Origin: Paragorgia papillata
Taxonomy: Eukaryota > Cnidaria > Anthozoa > Scleralcyonacea > Coralliidae
DNA: 64,000 bases
Reading direction: 5' to 3'
Assembly (NCBI GenBank): GCA_035771165.1
Contig: JAWNZC010000174.1
Coordinates: 979,001-1,043,000, forward strand
Part shown: one piece after another, positions 43,416-54,447 of the stretch
How the letters are laid out: the number at the start of each line of letters is the position of its first letter
Numbering within the stretch: position 1 is the first letter of the stretch
The notes under the pieces: model-generated
The model's input: only the letters and a program-made list of their open reading frames with translations
Databases searched by the model: none
Told to the model about the DNA's origin: nothing
Translations under genes and position numbers: made by a program

Positions 43416-44639
43416 GTCACACCCGGGTTTACAAGTAAAATTTCACAGGTAGGGTCAGCTTTCTGCCCCGGTCAACTTTATTAAACGTGGTTACCAAGCA
43501 CAAATAACAAGAAGCCTGGAAACTAGTAAAAAGTTGTCCCGTACACTGACCTATATATAACTTGACTGCGTGCTCCTATTACCTTTGAGTTAGCCAAAAT
43601 GTCCCCAAAACCGTTTTCGAAATGGCTGCATTTATGGGTCCTTTTGCCAATGGTGAAGGTCGCTGACCTATTCCTGAGAACAAGACGGAGGACACATGTT
43701 TTTAAAACTGCATTTTCCTCGGCAATAATTCAGTCGAATTATACTAGCAGACGCGGAAAAATCGTTAGTTCTTACTTCTTAGGTGTTTTAAAATCCGGTA
43801 AACGACGAGTTTTAAGACAAGTTTTTAAGGTTTTTTTTAAGGCAAGGAAACCGGACGACAAACTATATCAGACTGGGACAGTAGAAGACCGTCAAAATCC
43901 GTCAGTCAGAAAGCTTTCGTCTTCTAATAAGAAGACTTTATCGAGTTATAAAAAACAACACTTGGAAAAGGTTGATAAAGAAGCTCTAAGAAGAACTCGC
44001 CTACGCCTCGCTTCTTTACGATTTTCCCGTGATCTTCAGAGATTCTTTATAGAGCTGGCGACTTCAGAAAACAAAATGTTTGTAGATTTTCATCACCATG
44101 TGTATTTACAGTCTTCTTTATTTTATTGCCAAGTGTTCGTGCCGTACGCCCGGAACGTCTTTAATTCAGACTGCTAAAAAGCTACACTGAACAGTAATTG
44201 TCTAGGAATTATTGTAGTTCAGAATAAGATAATTATACAAAAGGTCCCGGGCCGCTCAGCAACAAACATAAATAATATGCATGGAAAAACCACCGAAATC
44301 AATTTTGTTTACACAAACTCGAGTTTTTCGTCGGTATGGCTCCATATCCAGTATTGTTAAGTATTTATAGTTATACAAACGTGGGAAGTTTCATGCTTGT
44401 ATCACAAAGTGCACAATTTCCCCCACTATATCGGCCTATACAATATGTTATGTAACAAGTCCACCCACAAGCAGCCAAAGCAAACGGCATCCTGGTGTGT
44501 GTGAGAAGAACCACCAAAAGCATTAATGCCATTACCAACAGATCACCCACCATCTACCTGGCAATATTTGTCCGTCACCCATCTTGTGTATGCGACGCAA
44601 GTTTGGGCCCCTCAAACAGTAGAGCTCAATCAGCTCGAT

Positions 44640-45010
44640 CAAAACCATTGAATGAACACTACGACGCGCTATATAACGGCGTTTCTGATTGGCTACCGTG
44701 CGTGCTCCATAACTCGATGGAGCACGGTAATTTCAAACGTAATGATAGACGCATTTTTAATCGGCGAAATAAATATTGTTTTCCGTTGTTTTGTGTCTGA
44801 AGACATGGTTCATGGTTTGGCAAGCTCCATTGCGTTATGGATGCACTTGGGAAGTTGGAGAGCACTCGAAACTCTAGAGTTGTTCGCCGCGGCTTCGCCT
44901 CGACCAACGCTTACGCTTTTTACCTGCCCTCCGAACTTCCCGCGTGCATCCATAACTGGATGGAGCACGCCAAACGCCGCATGAACCATTTCTTAAAATA
45001 TAATTTTCAA
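44640..45010. mobile_element. Nested fold-back elements
   Basis: ACATGGTTCATG, GGCAAGCTCCAT, GTTATGGATGCA and GGGAAGTTGG (44805-44870) are mirrored at 44930-45000 around GTTCGCCGCGGCTTCGCCTC. A smaller stem with CCGTGCGTGCTCCATAACTC/ATGGAGCACGGT lies at 44697-44727. Confidence 0.8.
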
Positions 45011-46130
45011 CCCACGAGCTCGTGAAAAACAAACCTTATTACGGATTGATAGGCTACAGTGTTTAAATATAATTAAGTAAATAAAGGTTTAACAGAGCTT
45101 TCACGGTATACTAAAAGTACAAATGCACTCCAACTAAAATGTTAAATAGTACCTTGTATTGCCCGTTTGCATCTAGTGCGCTGACGAAGCAAGACACAAT
45201 CATCCATTTTACAGAAGGAGATTCTTTTTAGCGGAAAAATAGTCTGTTTAAATTAAGAAAAAGAATAGTTATTGCAAATTCTAGTAAAAAAAACCTGAAC
45301 AAACGAGGTTAATAAGGCATTTACTGCAAGCTTTTGGTTCATTTTATTTGTTGCTTTTAGCCCTGAGAGTTCCTAACAGAAAGACTAAAATGGTAAACCT
45401 AGAATGCACTATACACTTTGGGGGATAATATTCTTTGAATAGTTCTACCAGATTCCAACCAACCTCAGAATTTGGCAAAGCAACAGAGATTGCCCTACCA
45501 GATTTGTAACTAATGTCATATTAATAGCGAAGCGCGCAGTTACTATTTATAGACCAAAACTCTGACAAACAACCGAAATTGATTCTCGAGGGATTTCTAA
45601 TGAGCAATTTTCGTTTGTTGGAAATGCAAGAATAAATTATAAACTCAGACAAACATGAATTTTACGTCATCCGTGCGCGTCGCTATTCTGGCTATCAAAC
45701 CAGCAGATTTAATAATTTCCTTTGATTACTTTAAATATTTTCTTTGATTACACTATGCGAAGTGTTCCTGTTTTGCGTTCATGATTTTCTTGGAATTTTG
45801 AATTGAATATTTTTCTCAAGATTTGTCGATACAATGTAAAAGTAGAATTATTGCATGCTAGCTAGTGATGATGGAGAATATATATATATATATATATATA
45901 AAGTAAATATACCAAGTAAATATAATGTTAGTAGTAGATTGAAGAGTGCTCGATACCTATAAATAAGCAAAGTGGATTTAACTGAATGTTTCTTACTTAA
46001 AACTTCGTTGTTGCTACTCTGAGTTTCACGCGGTTAGGTGATCATCAGGCAACTGTGAAAGATTCAGTTAGATCTATGATATTATGTGTGTGATCACCTA
46101 TGATATTAGGTGTGTGATATTAAGTGACGA
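45011..46130. other. Repeat-poor spacer
   Basis: AT-rich; TA dinucleotide run at 45878-45900. No gene seen. Confidence 0.4.
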
Positions 46131-46242
46131 ACCATACCGGTCAAGTAGAGAAAACTCCACTTGACCCGGCTTAAACCGAAGGTCGCGGGTTAAAATCCCA
46201 GCCGGGCCAAGTAGAGTTTTCTCTACTTGACCGGTATGGTTC
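46131..46242 (+). repeat. Palindrome enclosing a tRNA-like B-box segment
   Basis: Arms GAACCATACCGGTCAAGTAG and CTACTTGACCGGTATGGTTC (with AGAAAACTC/GAGTTTTCT continuing) enclose ACCGAAGGTCGCGGGTTAAA ATCCCAGCCGGG, which matches the 3' half of the tRNA-like sequence at 49139-49210. It may be a SINE head caught in an inverted duplication. Confidence 0.6.
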
Positions 46243-46285
46243 TTCAACTCGGAGTAACACCTAATATCATTATATATATATATAT

Positions 46286-46430
46286 ATATTTAACAATTAG
46301 ACAATGCCGAGTTTTCTATTTAACAATTAGACAACGAGGCCGGGTTTTCTATGAGCTGATAGTCAACTCGGCTTCACCTCGTAGACTATTTGCTCATAGA
46401 AAACAAGGACGAGTTGTCTAATTGTTTTAG
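46286..46430. mobile_element. Fold-back element with AACAATTAGACAA arms
   Basis: TTTAACAATTAGACAACGAG is mirrored by GACGAGTTGTCTAATTGTTT; centre CTCGGCTTCACCTCG. The arm start is also duplicated directly at 46290 and 46318. Confidence 0.8.
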
Positions 46431-46539
46431 TATCAACCATAAACAACTTTTATTTTACGTAAAGAAGTCTTATCAAACATTGTTCTAAATGTTCAGATAG
46501 TTTTACCTTTTTGTTTGCAGAAGTCGCCCTATACATAAT

Positions 46540-48070
46540 GCAGAGCAGCTCGATGGCGTATGGTAAACAATCGCTCACAAAACACAAGATTGTAACTAAC
46601 GGTACTTTGCTTCAAATTTGGTGTAGATATATTCCATAGGCATAAGCGAATTCATTTTCTTATTCGAAAATGTCAAACTGAATATATTTCCATTAATTTC
46701 GACCCAATGTTTTCTTCACTCGTACAAACATTTTAGCAGACGCCATGTTTGATTTTTTTAGCCTATTTTCCAGGTTTTGCTTGCGGCGTGAATATGCCGT
46801 GGCTTCTGATTGGTCAGAATAGGAGTATTCCAGCTGTAAGAAGGTTTATCATTGGATAACGCTACTATGGTCTATCACCAATAGACCCTGGTAGCTCAGC
46901 CAATCACAAAGCTGGATTTGTAATAGACCACCAGTTGGTTGATACTAAGAGCTGTTAGTATAATTTGATAGTGGAAAAGAGGCTTTCCAGCTTTCTGATT
47001 GGTCCGCTCAGCGGTGAATCTGAGGTGATCACCGCCTAGCGCGGTGGCTATTGCATCACAAGAAATTGTTCTTCAAAAGTAGTTTTGGAAAAGAGACTGG
47101 TACTTATTCAACACTGCACTGACTTTACTCGTTTCAGTCTCCCCCTCGGAGTTGTCATTTTGAAGTATGAGATTTTAGAATTTGTTGATTCATTGAACTG
47201 TTGATTATTTTTTTTCAAAATGGGATCTGTAGTGTTTGAGACAAACAAAAGAGCATAATACTGAAAACATTTATCACTGAGATGTTGTGCATATCAAATA
47301 TCGTAAAAACAAAACTTTATAAAGGATAAGGAAGTATATTTTCTATAATTCTTCGTATTTTTTGTATATTTTGGCTAGGTTTTAGTCGTAGCGATGTGGC
47401 GAAAACTTCGTCATGAGTGAAGAACATATTGAACATGAATTAAGTGCAAAAAAGCCGTAACACAGGATTTAAAACACCAGAATAAAAGTCTTTTCAGCAT
47501 GTATTTGAATGTATGTACAAGTTAAATTCCAAAGTAGGATGTTGTTTACTCTTTTTTTGAAATTATTTACTGACAAAGACTGTGGCTTGCTAACATCGTC
47601 TGTGAATAAACAGAATCACCACTGTTAAAATGAAAGCAGTTGTTTAAAAGTTTTTGTTTCAACGTGATTGGTTTTTTATCAACCTCTGAAATTATACTAA
47701 AACAATTAGTCACCTCAGTCTCCGTGACTATCGGTGTATATACCGATAGTCACCTCGACTTCGGTGACTAATTGTTAAATAGTACAGAATGCAGAGCAAT
47801 TCGATGGGGTATGGTAAACAATCGCTCACAAAACACAAGATTGTAACTACTTTGCTTCAAATTTGGTGTAGATATACTCCATAGGCATAAGCGAATTCAT
47901 TTTCTTATTGGAAAATGTCAAACTGAATATATTTCCATCACTTTCGACCCAATGTTTTCTTCACTCGTACAAACATTTTAGCAGGCGCCATGTTTGATTT
48001 TTTAGCCTAGTTTCCAGGTTTTGCTTGCGGCGTGAATATGCCGTGCCTTCTGATTGGTCAGAGTAGGAGT
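46540..48070 (+). repeat. Direct repeats of ~285 bp (46540-46830 and 47785-48070)
   Basis: Shared from CAGAGCA(G/A)(C/T)TCGATGG through AAACAATCGCTCACAAAACA, TTTGGTGTAGATATA, CAATGTTTTCTTCACTCGTA to GGCGTGAATATGCCGTG and CTTCTGATTGGTCAGA. Each is preceded by a fold-back (46286-46430; 47697-47770). The sequence between holds no gene. Confidence 0.85.
47697..47770. repeat. Hairpin with ACAATTAGTCACC arms
   Basis: AAACAATTAGTCACCTC...GACTATCGGT mirrored by ACCGATAGTCACCTCGACTTCGGTGACTAATTGTTA. An extra inner stem TCCGTGACTATCGGTGTATA gives a cruciform-like shape. Confidence 0.8.
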
Positions 48071-48190
48071 AGTCCTAGTCTATCACAATTTATTATACAG
48101 CATGCTATCGGATATGAGCTTTTGCGTAATCTGATTGGTTCCCTACTACTAGGCTATCAGCTCATATCCTGCTAGTAGAGGAAAAACAAG
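48060..48190. repeat. Inverted GATATGAGCT repeat
   Basis: TATCGGATATGAGCTTTTGC and TATCAGCTCATATCCTGCTA face each other around a TGATTGGTTCCCTACTACTA centre. 48190-48880 shows no gene. Confidence 0.6.
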
Positions 48191-48889
48191 ATGGCGGCAT
48201 GTTTTTTAAACTGCAGAAAAGAGTTGAAATTGACGGATTTTTATACAGAAAAACATCAACACTCTCAAACCAATATATAAAAAAACAACATTGTGTAAAG
48301 ATACATTAACAAATACACAATTTAGCATGTTAAATGGTAAAGTTCACCTAAAAATTACGTCTTTTTCCTTCAAAAACCCGACTAAATTAACGGGTTGATA
48401 TTAATTTGTTGCCAAACAAAGAAACTCAAGGTTAAAATCAAGCTTACAACACACATTTCCTAGGCAACACCAGTAAAGAGACTTTTTAAGATAAGCATTT
48501 GGAGTAGTAAAAAGCATGTTTTTTTTCAAAAACAAACAACTAAGTAATTTAGTTTCACTGCCGAAGGTGTTTCAGTTTCATTTTTGTATGAAATCAAAAC
48601 CTTTTTCACGACAGCAACGCTAATATAAACAACTGAACCACCTTTTGACTTCATAAAATTACCTTTTAATCTTTTTTGTTGATCTGCTTAACACATTTTT
48701 TGCCTCTCGAGCAACATTTATACAACATTTCGAAGCTGTTTACCGAACAGCTCAGCGAGAAACTCCATGTGAATGCATCATTACGCATGGCGGAAATATT
48801 AAGTTGCCTATGCCGGAAGTTTGTTGTTTCAAAGATTTCGCTGTTATTTTGTCACTTCTACAGTGCTTGGCTATATAATAAAACAGTTA

Positions 48890-49010
48890 TACCATTCTCT
48901 CTCGTTGTATACGAATTAATAGCCAACTCGGCGAAGCTCCTCATTGGTTATGAGCTCATATGCAAGTCGAGCTCATGGTATAACTGCTAAATGGTCCGGA
49001 TTTGTAATAG
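48890..49010. repeat. Fold-back with ACAGTTATACCAT arms
   Basis: AACAGTTATACCATTC and ATGGTATAACTGCTAAATGG are inverted; inner arms TACGAATTAATAG/GAGCTCATA. A TA run follows at 49029-49062. Confidence 0.7.
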
Positions 49011-49032
49011 ACCACCTGTTGGTTGATACTAA

Positions 49033-49065
<33 letters not shown>

Positions 49066-49138
49066 GGTGATGATTATCGATGATAAAGGTTGTTCTCAGA
49101 GTGAAGAAAGCCATATCGCGCATGTAGAAAAGTTATTT

Positions 49139-49210
49139 GACCACGGCTGGATTTGAACCCGTGACCTTCGGTTCACCAGTCTGACACTCTACGAACCGAG
49201 CCACGCGGTC
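49139..49210 (-). tRNA. tRNA-like sequence, probable SINE head or decayed tRNA
   Basis: The minus strand folds as a cloverleaf outline: 7-bp acceptor stem GACCGCG/CGTGGTC (one G-U), A box TGGCTCGGTTCGTAGAG, B box GGTTCAAATCC, total 72 nt. The anticodon stem (TCAGA/ACCGA) and T stem have mismatches, so a functional tRNA is doubtful. The loop CTGGTGA would place GGT as anticodon (Thr). Related B-box sequence at 46175 suggests a repeated, tRNA-derived SINE. Confidence 0.5.
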
Positions 49211-49304
49211 AACACTGGAGAAGGTCGAGGGAATGGGGTTTAAATACTGAATTTTGAAACTATCTCGTTTCATTAAGTCAGCATCGAATTGCATGTACTC
49301 AGAT

Positions 49305-49363
49305 GTACCATACAATGTGGAAATTGATACTCAGGTAATTAATTTCCACATTGTATGGCATAG
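49305..49363. repeat. Hairpin with CATACAATGTGGAAATT arms
   Basis: 17-bp perfect arms CATACAATGTGGAAATT and AATTTCCACATTGTATG around a loop of about 16 bases. Confidence 0.85.
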
Positions 49364-49825
49364 ACTGAAGTGGGAGCAGTGGGTAATTCTAAGTGCTTAA
49401 GTATGTAATTTATGAAAATCTGCTAACTATTAGACTATATTGCAATATTCAATGAACATTTGGGACTAATTTTTTAATTATTCCATAGAATTCTATCTAT
49501 TCATATATTCTATGGGATTTGCAGAGATTATTTTATAGAGTATTACACAATCCAAAAGAATATGTTCTATCACTAGCAGTTGAATATATACAGAAATCAA
49601 AACAACAGCCAGAATACAGCGTGTCGATACCAGTCAATGGCAAAAATTGTTTGGAATTTAACCTGCAGTCTTCAATTATGTCGGTTACAAATAAAAATAA
49701 AAATAAAATTTAAACAGTTAAAAATAAAAATAAAAATTAAACAGTTTTTGTGAGAAACCAGGTAAATTATCATGGATAAGACATGTAAACCAGTCAAGTT
49801 CTTTATCATAAATTGAGGTTATCAC

Positions 49826-50353
49826 CAGTGGTGTAGCCAGGGTCTTGTTTTTTTTTTGTTTTTTTTTTGTTTTTTTGGTGGGTTTTTTTTTTTTTGGGGG
49901 GGGATGGGGCAAGAACCTCGATATCCTAAGAAGGTCTGGGGGTATGCCCTCCCGGAATGTTTTGTTATTTTGCATTAATTTTCTAGGGACTCTGAAACAC
50001 TATTTCCTGCACTTTGAGACAAGTATTTAAGAGTAATCTGAAAGCCATAAATTACATAATTTTGTTGTTATACAACCAGAACATAGAATGATACATGTCA
50101 GAATATCTTTAGATTTATTTATAAACAAGTTGTAAATGTAAAAACAAGTTTGAGGCATTTTGTATAGACCCTTAGCATTGTAATTTATCGCATATGCATG
50201 CCTGCTATATATATAACATATTACTAGTCTACTCACTTTGCCTTAAAGCAACTGTACCTCCCCCCCTTACAACAAGTTTCTCCACGGATTTAAACTTTTC
50301 ACGAGAACGGTCTTGGAGACCATTGGGGGACCACCCCCCTGGCTATGCTACTA
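49826..50353 (+). mobile_element. hAT-type MITE with 8-bp target duplication
   Basis: Left CAGTGGTGTAGCCAGGG and right CCCTGGCTATGCTACTA are inverted ends; flanking GTTATCAC (49818-49825) and GTTATCAA (50354-50361) form a 7/8 target duplication as made by hAT transposases. Interior G- and T-homopolymers and a segment shared with the copy at 19556-19892. No transposase. Confidence 0.8.
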
Positions 50354-50413
50354 GTTATCAAAACTCTTGTGAATATATCTTAGATATAAAATTAAAAATA
50401 TAAGATGAAAAAT

Positions 50414-50722
50414 AAACTATATGGGGTCACCACAAAGAGTGGGTATCTCCCCAAAACTAAAATTTTTGGACAAGTAGGGTGGGTATCTCCCCAATACTAA
50501 AAAAGTGTAAATAGAAAATATGAAAATTAATATGGGGTCACAATGATTTAATGTGGGTATCTCGACAAAATTAAATAATTATAACTATAAAAATATGGGG
50601 TCACCACTTGTGAGATCTCCCTGAAAATATAATTATATAAAAATGGGGTCATATATATTTATTTGAGGAGATACACACTTTATGTGGTGACCCCACTCTA
50701 TGTGGTGACTCCATATAGTCTC
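50414..50722. mobile_element. Repeat element with ATATGGGGTCACCACA ends
   Basis: ACTATATGGGGTCACCACAA and its mirror (TGTGGTGACTCCATATAGT) bound the segment. Inside, TATGGGGTCA...GTGGGTATCTCC recurs four times with AT-rich spacers. Confidence 0.75.
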
Positions 50723-52300
50723 CTTTATGTCTTATTGATGAAAATTAAGAAATATCTACAAAAGTTGTGATAACCTCCGTTTATGATAAAGAACTTGACT
50801 GGCTTACACCTTAAACAAGAGAAGCAATTATACACAATTTGACTGCCATAGTGTTAAACGAATGCTTCTCAACCAATTACAAAGTCTTGGGGGTGAATTT
50901 TAAAGAGAGGGGGAATTGGGGATGAATGGCTTAATAATGGAGAAATCTGCTCCAAGGGGAAAAATGTATTGAACATTAAAAGTCTGAAACTAGCATGCAT
51001 GTGGAACCACAGTGAAATCCCTGATTGTCAAACTTTGGAAACCCAGCTATTTCTATATTGAAGTTGAATAACAAGGTCCTTAAAAGAGGCAAATGCTTTT
51101 TACAAGGGGTTAAAAAAGAATAGAATCGGTAGATTAATTGTTAATGATTTAATCACTAACTATAATATAATTTAGAGATCTGGCAAGAAATAATTGATGT
51201 GTAATCTGACACCAGTTGACTAGTGAACTGCGCAATTGTATAACATTGTCTCAAAATGCAGTAAACTGTTATGTTATACTGTTAGTGTTATACGATTGTT
51301 AGGAGAGAGGTAGCCTGCGATCGTGCTCTATAGAAGGCCTGATTGCAGGTTAAGGGGGAGGGTGTGTGATGAAGGAATACTTGCCCAGGTGGGGTGTTGA
51401 GAAGCACTGTGTTAAATATTGATTTGAGCCTTAATGTACACAAGTCCTAATTAACATACAGTAAATTAAAAAAAGTATTGTAAAGACTAATTTTTTATAA
51501 ACAATTTTCACGCAACACAAAGTTAATATGTACTCACTTGTAATTCAGTAATTGTGCATGAATAAAAACCACAATGTGAGGAAAATGTACTCAGACCACT
51601 TCAGTCATTAAATAAACATCCACTTTTGATTTGAACTGAAAAACAATGAATTGTAATAAAATTAAGATTTGAAATATTAATAAACTAGATTAATATCAAA
51701 TTGGCATTTACAGTTAACAACAAAATTACAATTGATTGGTTACAAATATTGATTGGCTTAATATTTATACTTGTTTGCAGAAAATTATAAGCTTTATCTT
51801 TTGAAGATGAAATCCAGTCCAGCTATAATTAACTATTACAAATATTTCAATAATAAAATATTTGTTTCTGAAAAATAGTCTATAGTAGTTTATTGGTTTA
51901 GCAACATGAGCCATCTAACTATCCAAACGAACGACAACAAAGTTTGCTGTCAAGTTTCAACCACACAAAAGCTATAGATACGACTGAGTAAATATATAAG
52001 CAGAGTAAAATGGCTATAAAATGGTTAAAATTTTATCAATTTTTGCACTAAATTGAAGTACAGTAATACCATGATCGTCTCGGATTCTTTTGTTCTCCGA
52101 GGGAATGTAAACCCCGTATTTCCCTCATTGCTCATGCAAGAGTATATTTTTCCTTTGTCTTCTTCTAAATTTCCCGCTTGTATATATTTTCCCTCATCAA
52201 CATGCACGGGAAAATTAGATGCAACTTCTCTGATCAACCGTGTAAATTTCCTGTCGGTAAGATTCTCAAAGTTTTCCTCGGCGATCATAATATTACAAGC
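50723..52300. other. Stretch without a supported gene
   Basis: AT-rich. The minus-strand frame 52348-52025 (107 codons) runs through part of the hairpin below and has no recognisable domain. GGGGGA/GGGGGAGGG words at 50890-50920 and 51350 resemble degraded repeat ends. Confidence 0.35.
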
Positions 52301-52301
52301 T

Positions 52302-52430
52302 AATAACATGACTTGAGGCAAATTAGCGATTAAATTTCCCCTTTGCATCGGGAAGATTTGTAAAAGTCCACAAACCTTCCCTTGGCTGCGGGAAATTTAA
52401 TCGCTAATTTGCCTCAAGTCATGTTATTAC
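52302..52430. repeat. Hairpin with ~40-bp arms
   Basis: TAACATGACTTGAGGCAAAT TAGCGATTAAATTTCCC is mirrored by GGGAAATTTAATCGCTAATT TGCCTCAAGTCATGTTA around about 50 bases that contain a smaller GGGAAG/CTTCCC pair. Confidence 0.85.
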
Positions 52431-52574
52431 TTATAAAAGCATGGAAATTACTTAGGATTTACTCTAGTACAGTGCCTTAAGCTATATTTTTAAGCCAAAA
52501 TCGACGACGTCTGGTGTTACTTGTGATGTCTTTGTGGGTTTTTAACTGGTTTGCAGCACGCTTTGTGTGGAGAA

Positions 52575-52930
52575 AGCCGTGACTGCACGCGTGTTGAAAC
52601 GTCAGTGTTACAACACACTAAGTTTTCTAGTGTATCTTATAATACAACACATGCACAACGTGCTGTTTTATGATCTTTAGTTTTCCCAACGGTGTCGTTT
52701 TAACACGCAAGCAGCGTGTTTGTGTCAACGTATTACATTGTTGTAAATTAACACGCGCACAGCGTGTTGTTTTAAAATTCATGGTTTTCACAACAGTGTC
52801 GTTTTTACACGCGAGCACGCGTGATTGCGTTAACCCATTTCTCTAAAACAGCACGCGCGCTGGTTGTTTTTTTTTAAAACTACTTGTTTTAACGGCACTG
52901 TAGTTTAACACGTAAGCACGCGTGTTAATG
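52575..52930. repeat. Array of ~110-bp units with ACACGCG...CGCGTGT hairpins
   Basis: Three to four imperfect units, each with AACACGC(A/G)(A/C)(G/A)CA(G)CGTGTT-type palindromes and a CAACGGTGTCGTTTTAACAC or CACAACAGTGTCGTTTTTAC word. The unit is followed on the minus strand by dispersed-repeat sequence (52945-53005) as at 18410-18585, where the GCACGCGTG end is single. Confidence 0.75.
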
Positions 52931-52944
52931 TCGATTCAAAACAA

Positions 52945-53005
52945 TTAAAATGCCTATGAAACGAAAATTAAGTTTGTCTTACTTGAAAGAACACTTAAAA
53001 TGACA
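52945..53005 (-). repeat. Dispersed repeat, copy 3 (AAGTGTTCTTTTAAATAAGAC family)
   Basis: On the minus strand: CATTTTAAGTGTTCTTTCAA, GTAAGACAAACTTAATTTTC and GTTTCATAGGCATTT, matching 18490-18545. Confidence 0.75.
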
Positions 53006-53457
53006 ATAGTCGTAAGCCCACAGCTATAGAACACCGAGTCAGCATTTTTCCAGGAGCTCTTACCCCTGTCAGTTAGTTACCAGGTGTGTCCGTGTGAAAC
53101 ATGCGCGCGCACAGGTGGATAAGAAATACGTTTTTGAATAGTGAAACCGGTTTTTGACAAGTATGATTGTTGTCAGACAATGGTTCAAATGAATAAAGAA
53201 GTTATTCTGAATAAAGAAGTTGTAAGCTGAGACCGAAAGAACAATGAACATTATTAACTTACTAGACTATATCACGTGTGCGTGTAAACTTAAGTACCAT
53301 TCAACCTAATGCATTGGTCTTCTTTCTTCATGCTATACATTGTTGCTTGCGGTGACAGTGGTATACGGTTTAGGAAAATTTCCAAATTGGGGCTTGTTAT
53401 AGCAGATCACAAAATGACGGAGCCAAGAGAAATAAAAATCATAACAGACAGAAAATG

Positions 53458-53685
53458 TTTGGAATCGGTGTTAGCTTTGGTCGTAAAGATTTAAATTTAG
53501 AGGGTCATCTGCAAATGGGATATAATAGTAAAACTATTGAAAATTATGGATACGTTGAGAGCAGTACCAATGTTTCAACAGGGCATAATACATCTGGCGT
53601 TATGCTTTCTGAAACAGTAGTGCCACAACAATCCGACGTTGTTGTTGCTCCAGCCGAGTGGGAGACTTTAATACCAGAAGATTAA
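53458..53685 (+). CDS. Unknown small ORF in the direct repeat
   Basis: 76 codons starting MFGIGVSFGRKDLNLEG; the second repeat copy (56355-56498) starts almost identically but diverges after GYN to a different tail because copy 1 has the extra segment. No family recognised. An upstream frame in both copies has a Cys-containing hydrophobic start (LFILYFVACGES in copy 2) and may be the true beginning. Low confidence as a gene. Confidence 0.3.
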   Translation, partial: FGIGVSFGRKDLNLEGHLQMGYNSKTIENYGYVESSTNVSTGHNTSGVMLSETVVPQQSDVVVAPAEWETLIPED

Positions 53686-53736
53686 TACCCAAGTCATTTT
53701 TCCGTTTTATTATAAAACAAACTGAGACAGTACAGA

Positions 53737-53881
53737 ATGGACAATATTGATGAGTAGTTGTCAAGTGTTTATCTCGACCCCAAACGTTCTGGTGGTTTTG
53801 AAGGCGCTGAGCATTTGTACTGCGATGTAAAGGAAGAGGACAAGTGGAAACTGAGTCGAAAACACATTCTTGAATGGTTAA
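53737..53881 (+). pseudogene. N-terminal fragment of a second Polinton-type integrase
   Basis: From the ATG at 53737, after an in-frame TAG at 53755, the translation reads SSVYLDPKRSGGFEGAEHLY, then KWKLSRKHILEWLR. It parallels the integrase start at 11706 (LYYSPKSPASFGGVDALY, KFQISRNKIKTWLR) but is clearly divergent, so it derives from another Polinton lineage. It stops after about 45 residues at the duplicated GGTCATCTGC word; the catalytic core is absent. Confidence 0.75.
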
Positions 53882-54447
53882 GGTCATCTGCAAATGGGAT
53901 ATAATAGAATGGTTATCCAAATTGACACTGGAGAATCCGTAATATTGTTTCATTCCAAATATGGCGCAACAAATTAATAAAAGAACAAGTCTGGCGGTAC
54001 ACTGTGAACGACGTTTGAAAATTGCGCCATTCAGGCAAAAGTGAAGGTATTCAAACTGTCTTTGTAATTAGAACTCGAAGCAAAGATCATTGAAGCGTTT
54101 ATGAATAAGTTACAAGGGGAAATTAATTACCTGTCAAATGACTTTTGGTTCCTGTACAATTTCGTTTGTTTTACTTTTATATATTTATATTGTACACTGT
54201 ATGATGCGAATGTGTTAATTAGGCACAATTTATGTTCGCATTTGCTCCATGAACTCGTATTTAATTTATCATTGAATTCCCTACGTCCCTTTCGTGACTT
54301 TATGTCTTTCTAGTGAGTCCAGAAAACTCGATGTTTCCTAAGGCGCCAGTCAACATATGCTGTAAGGGATAACTTAATGACAAAGATCGTACTAATAATC
54401 AAACTGTTTAATTAAAAGTTAAATGATTAAATAAAACAAGTTGTGTT

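Noticed and set aside
43599..44177. 192-codon basic frame
   Set aside because: Contains inverted-repeat sequence with a CGCCTACGCCTCGC core (near 44000), has no domain, and composition fits a fold-back element. A real gene cannot be fully excluded.
44652..44984. 110-codon frame
   Set aside because: Falls inside nested fold-back elements.
49718..50030. Frames rich in Lys or Phe around 49.85 kb
   Set aside because: Caused by T homopolymers within the hAT MITE.
52025..52348. 107-codon minus-strand frame next to the 52.3-kb hairpin
   Set aside because: Its start is within the hairpin arm and no family is recognised; could be a remnant of the element that carries the hairpin, but unsupported.
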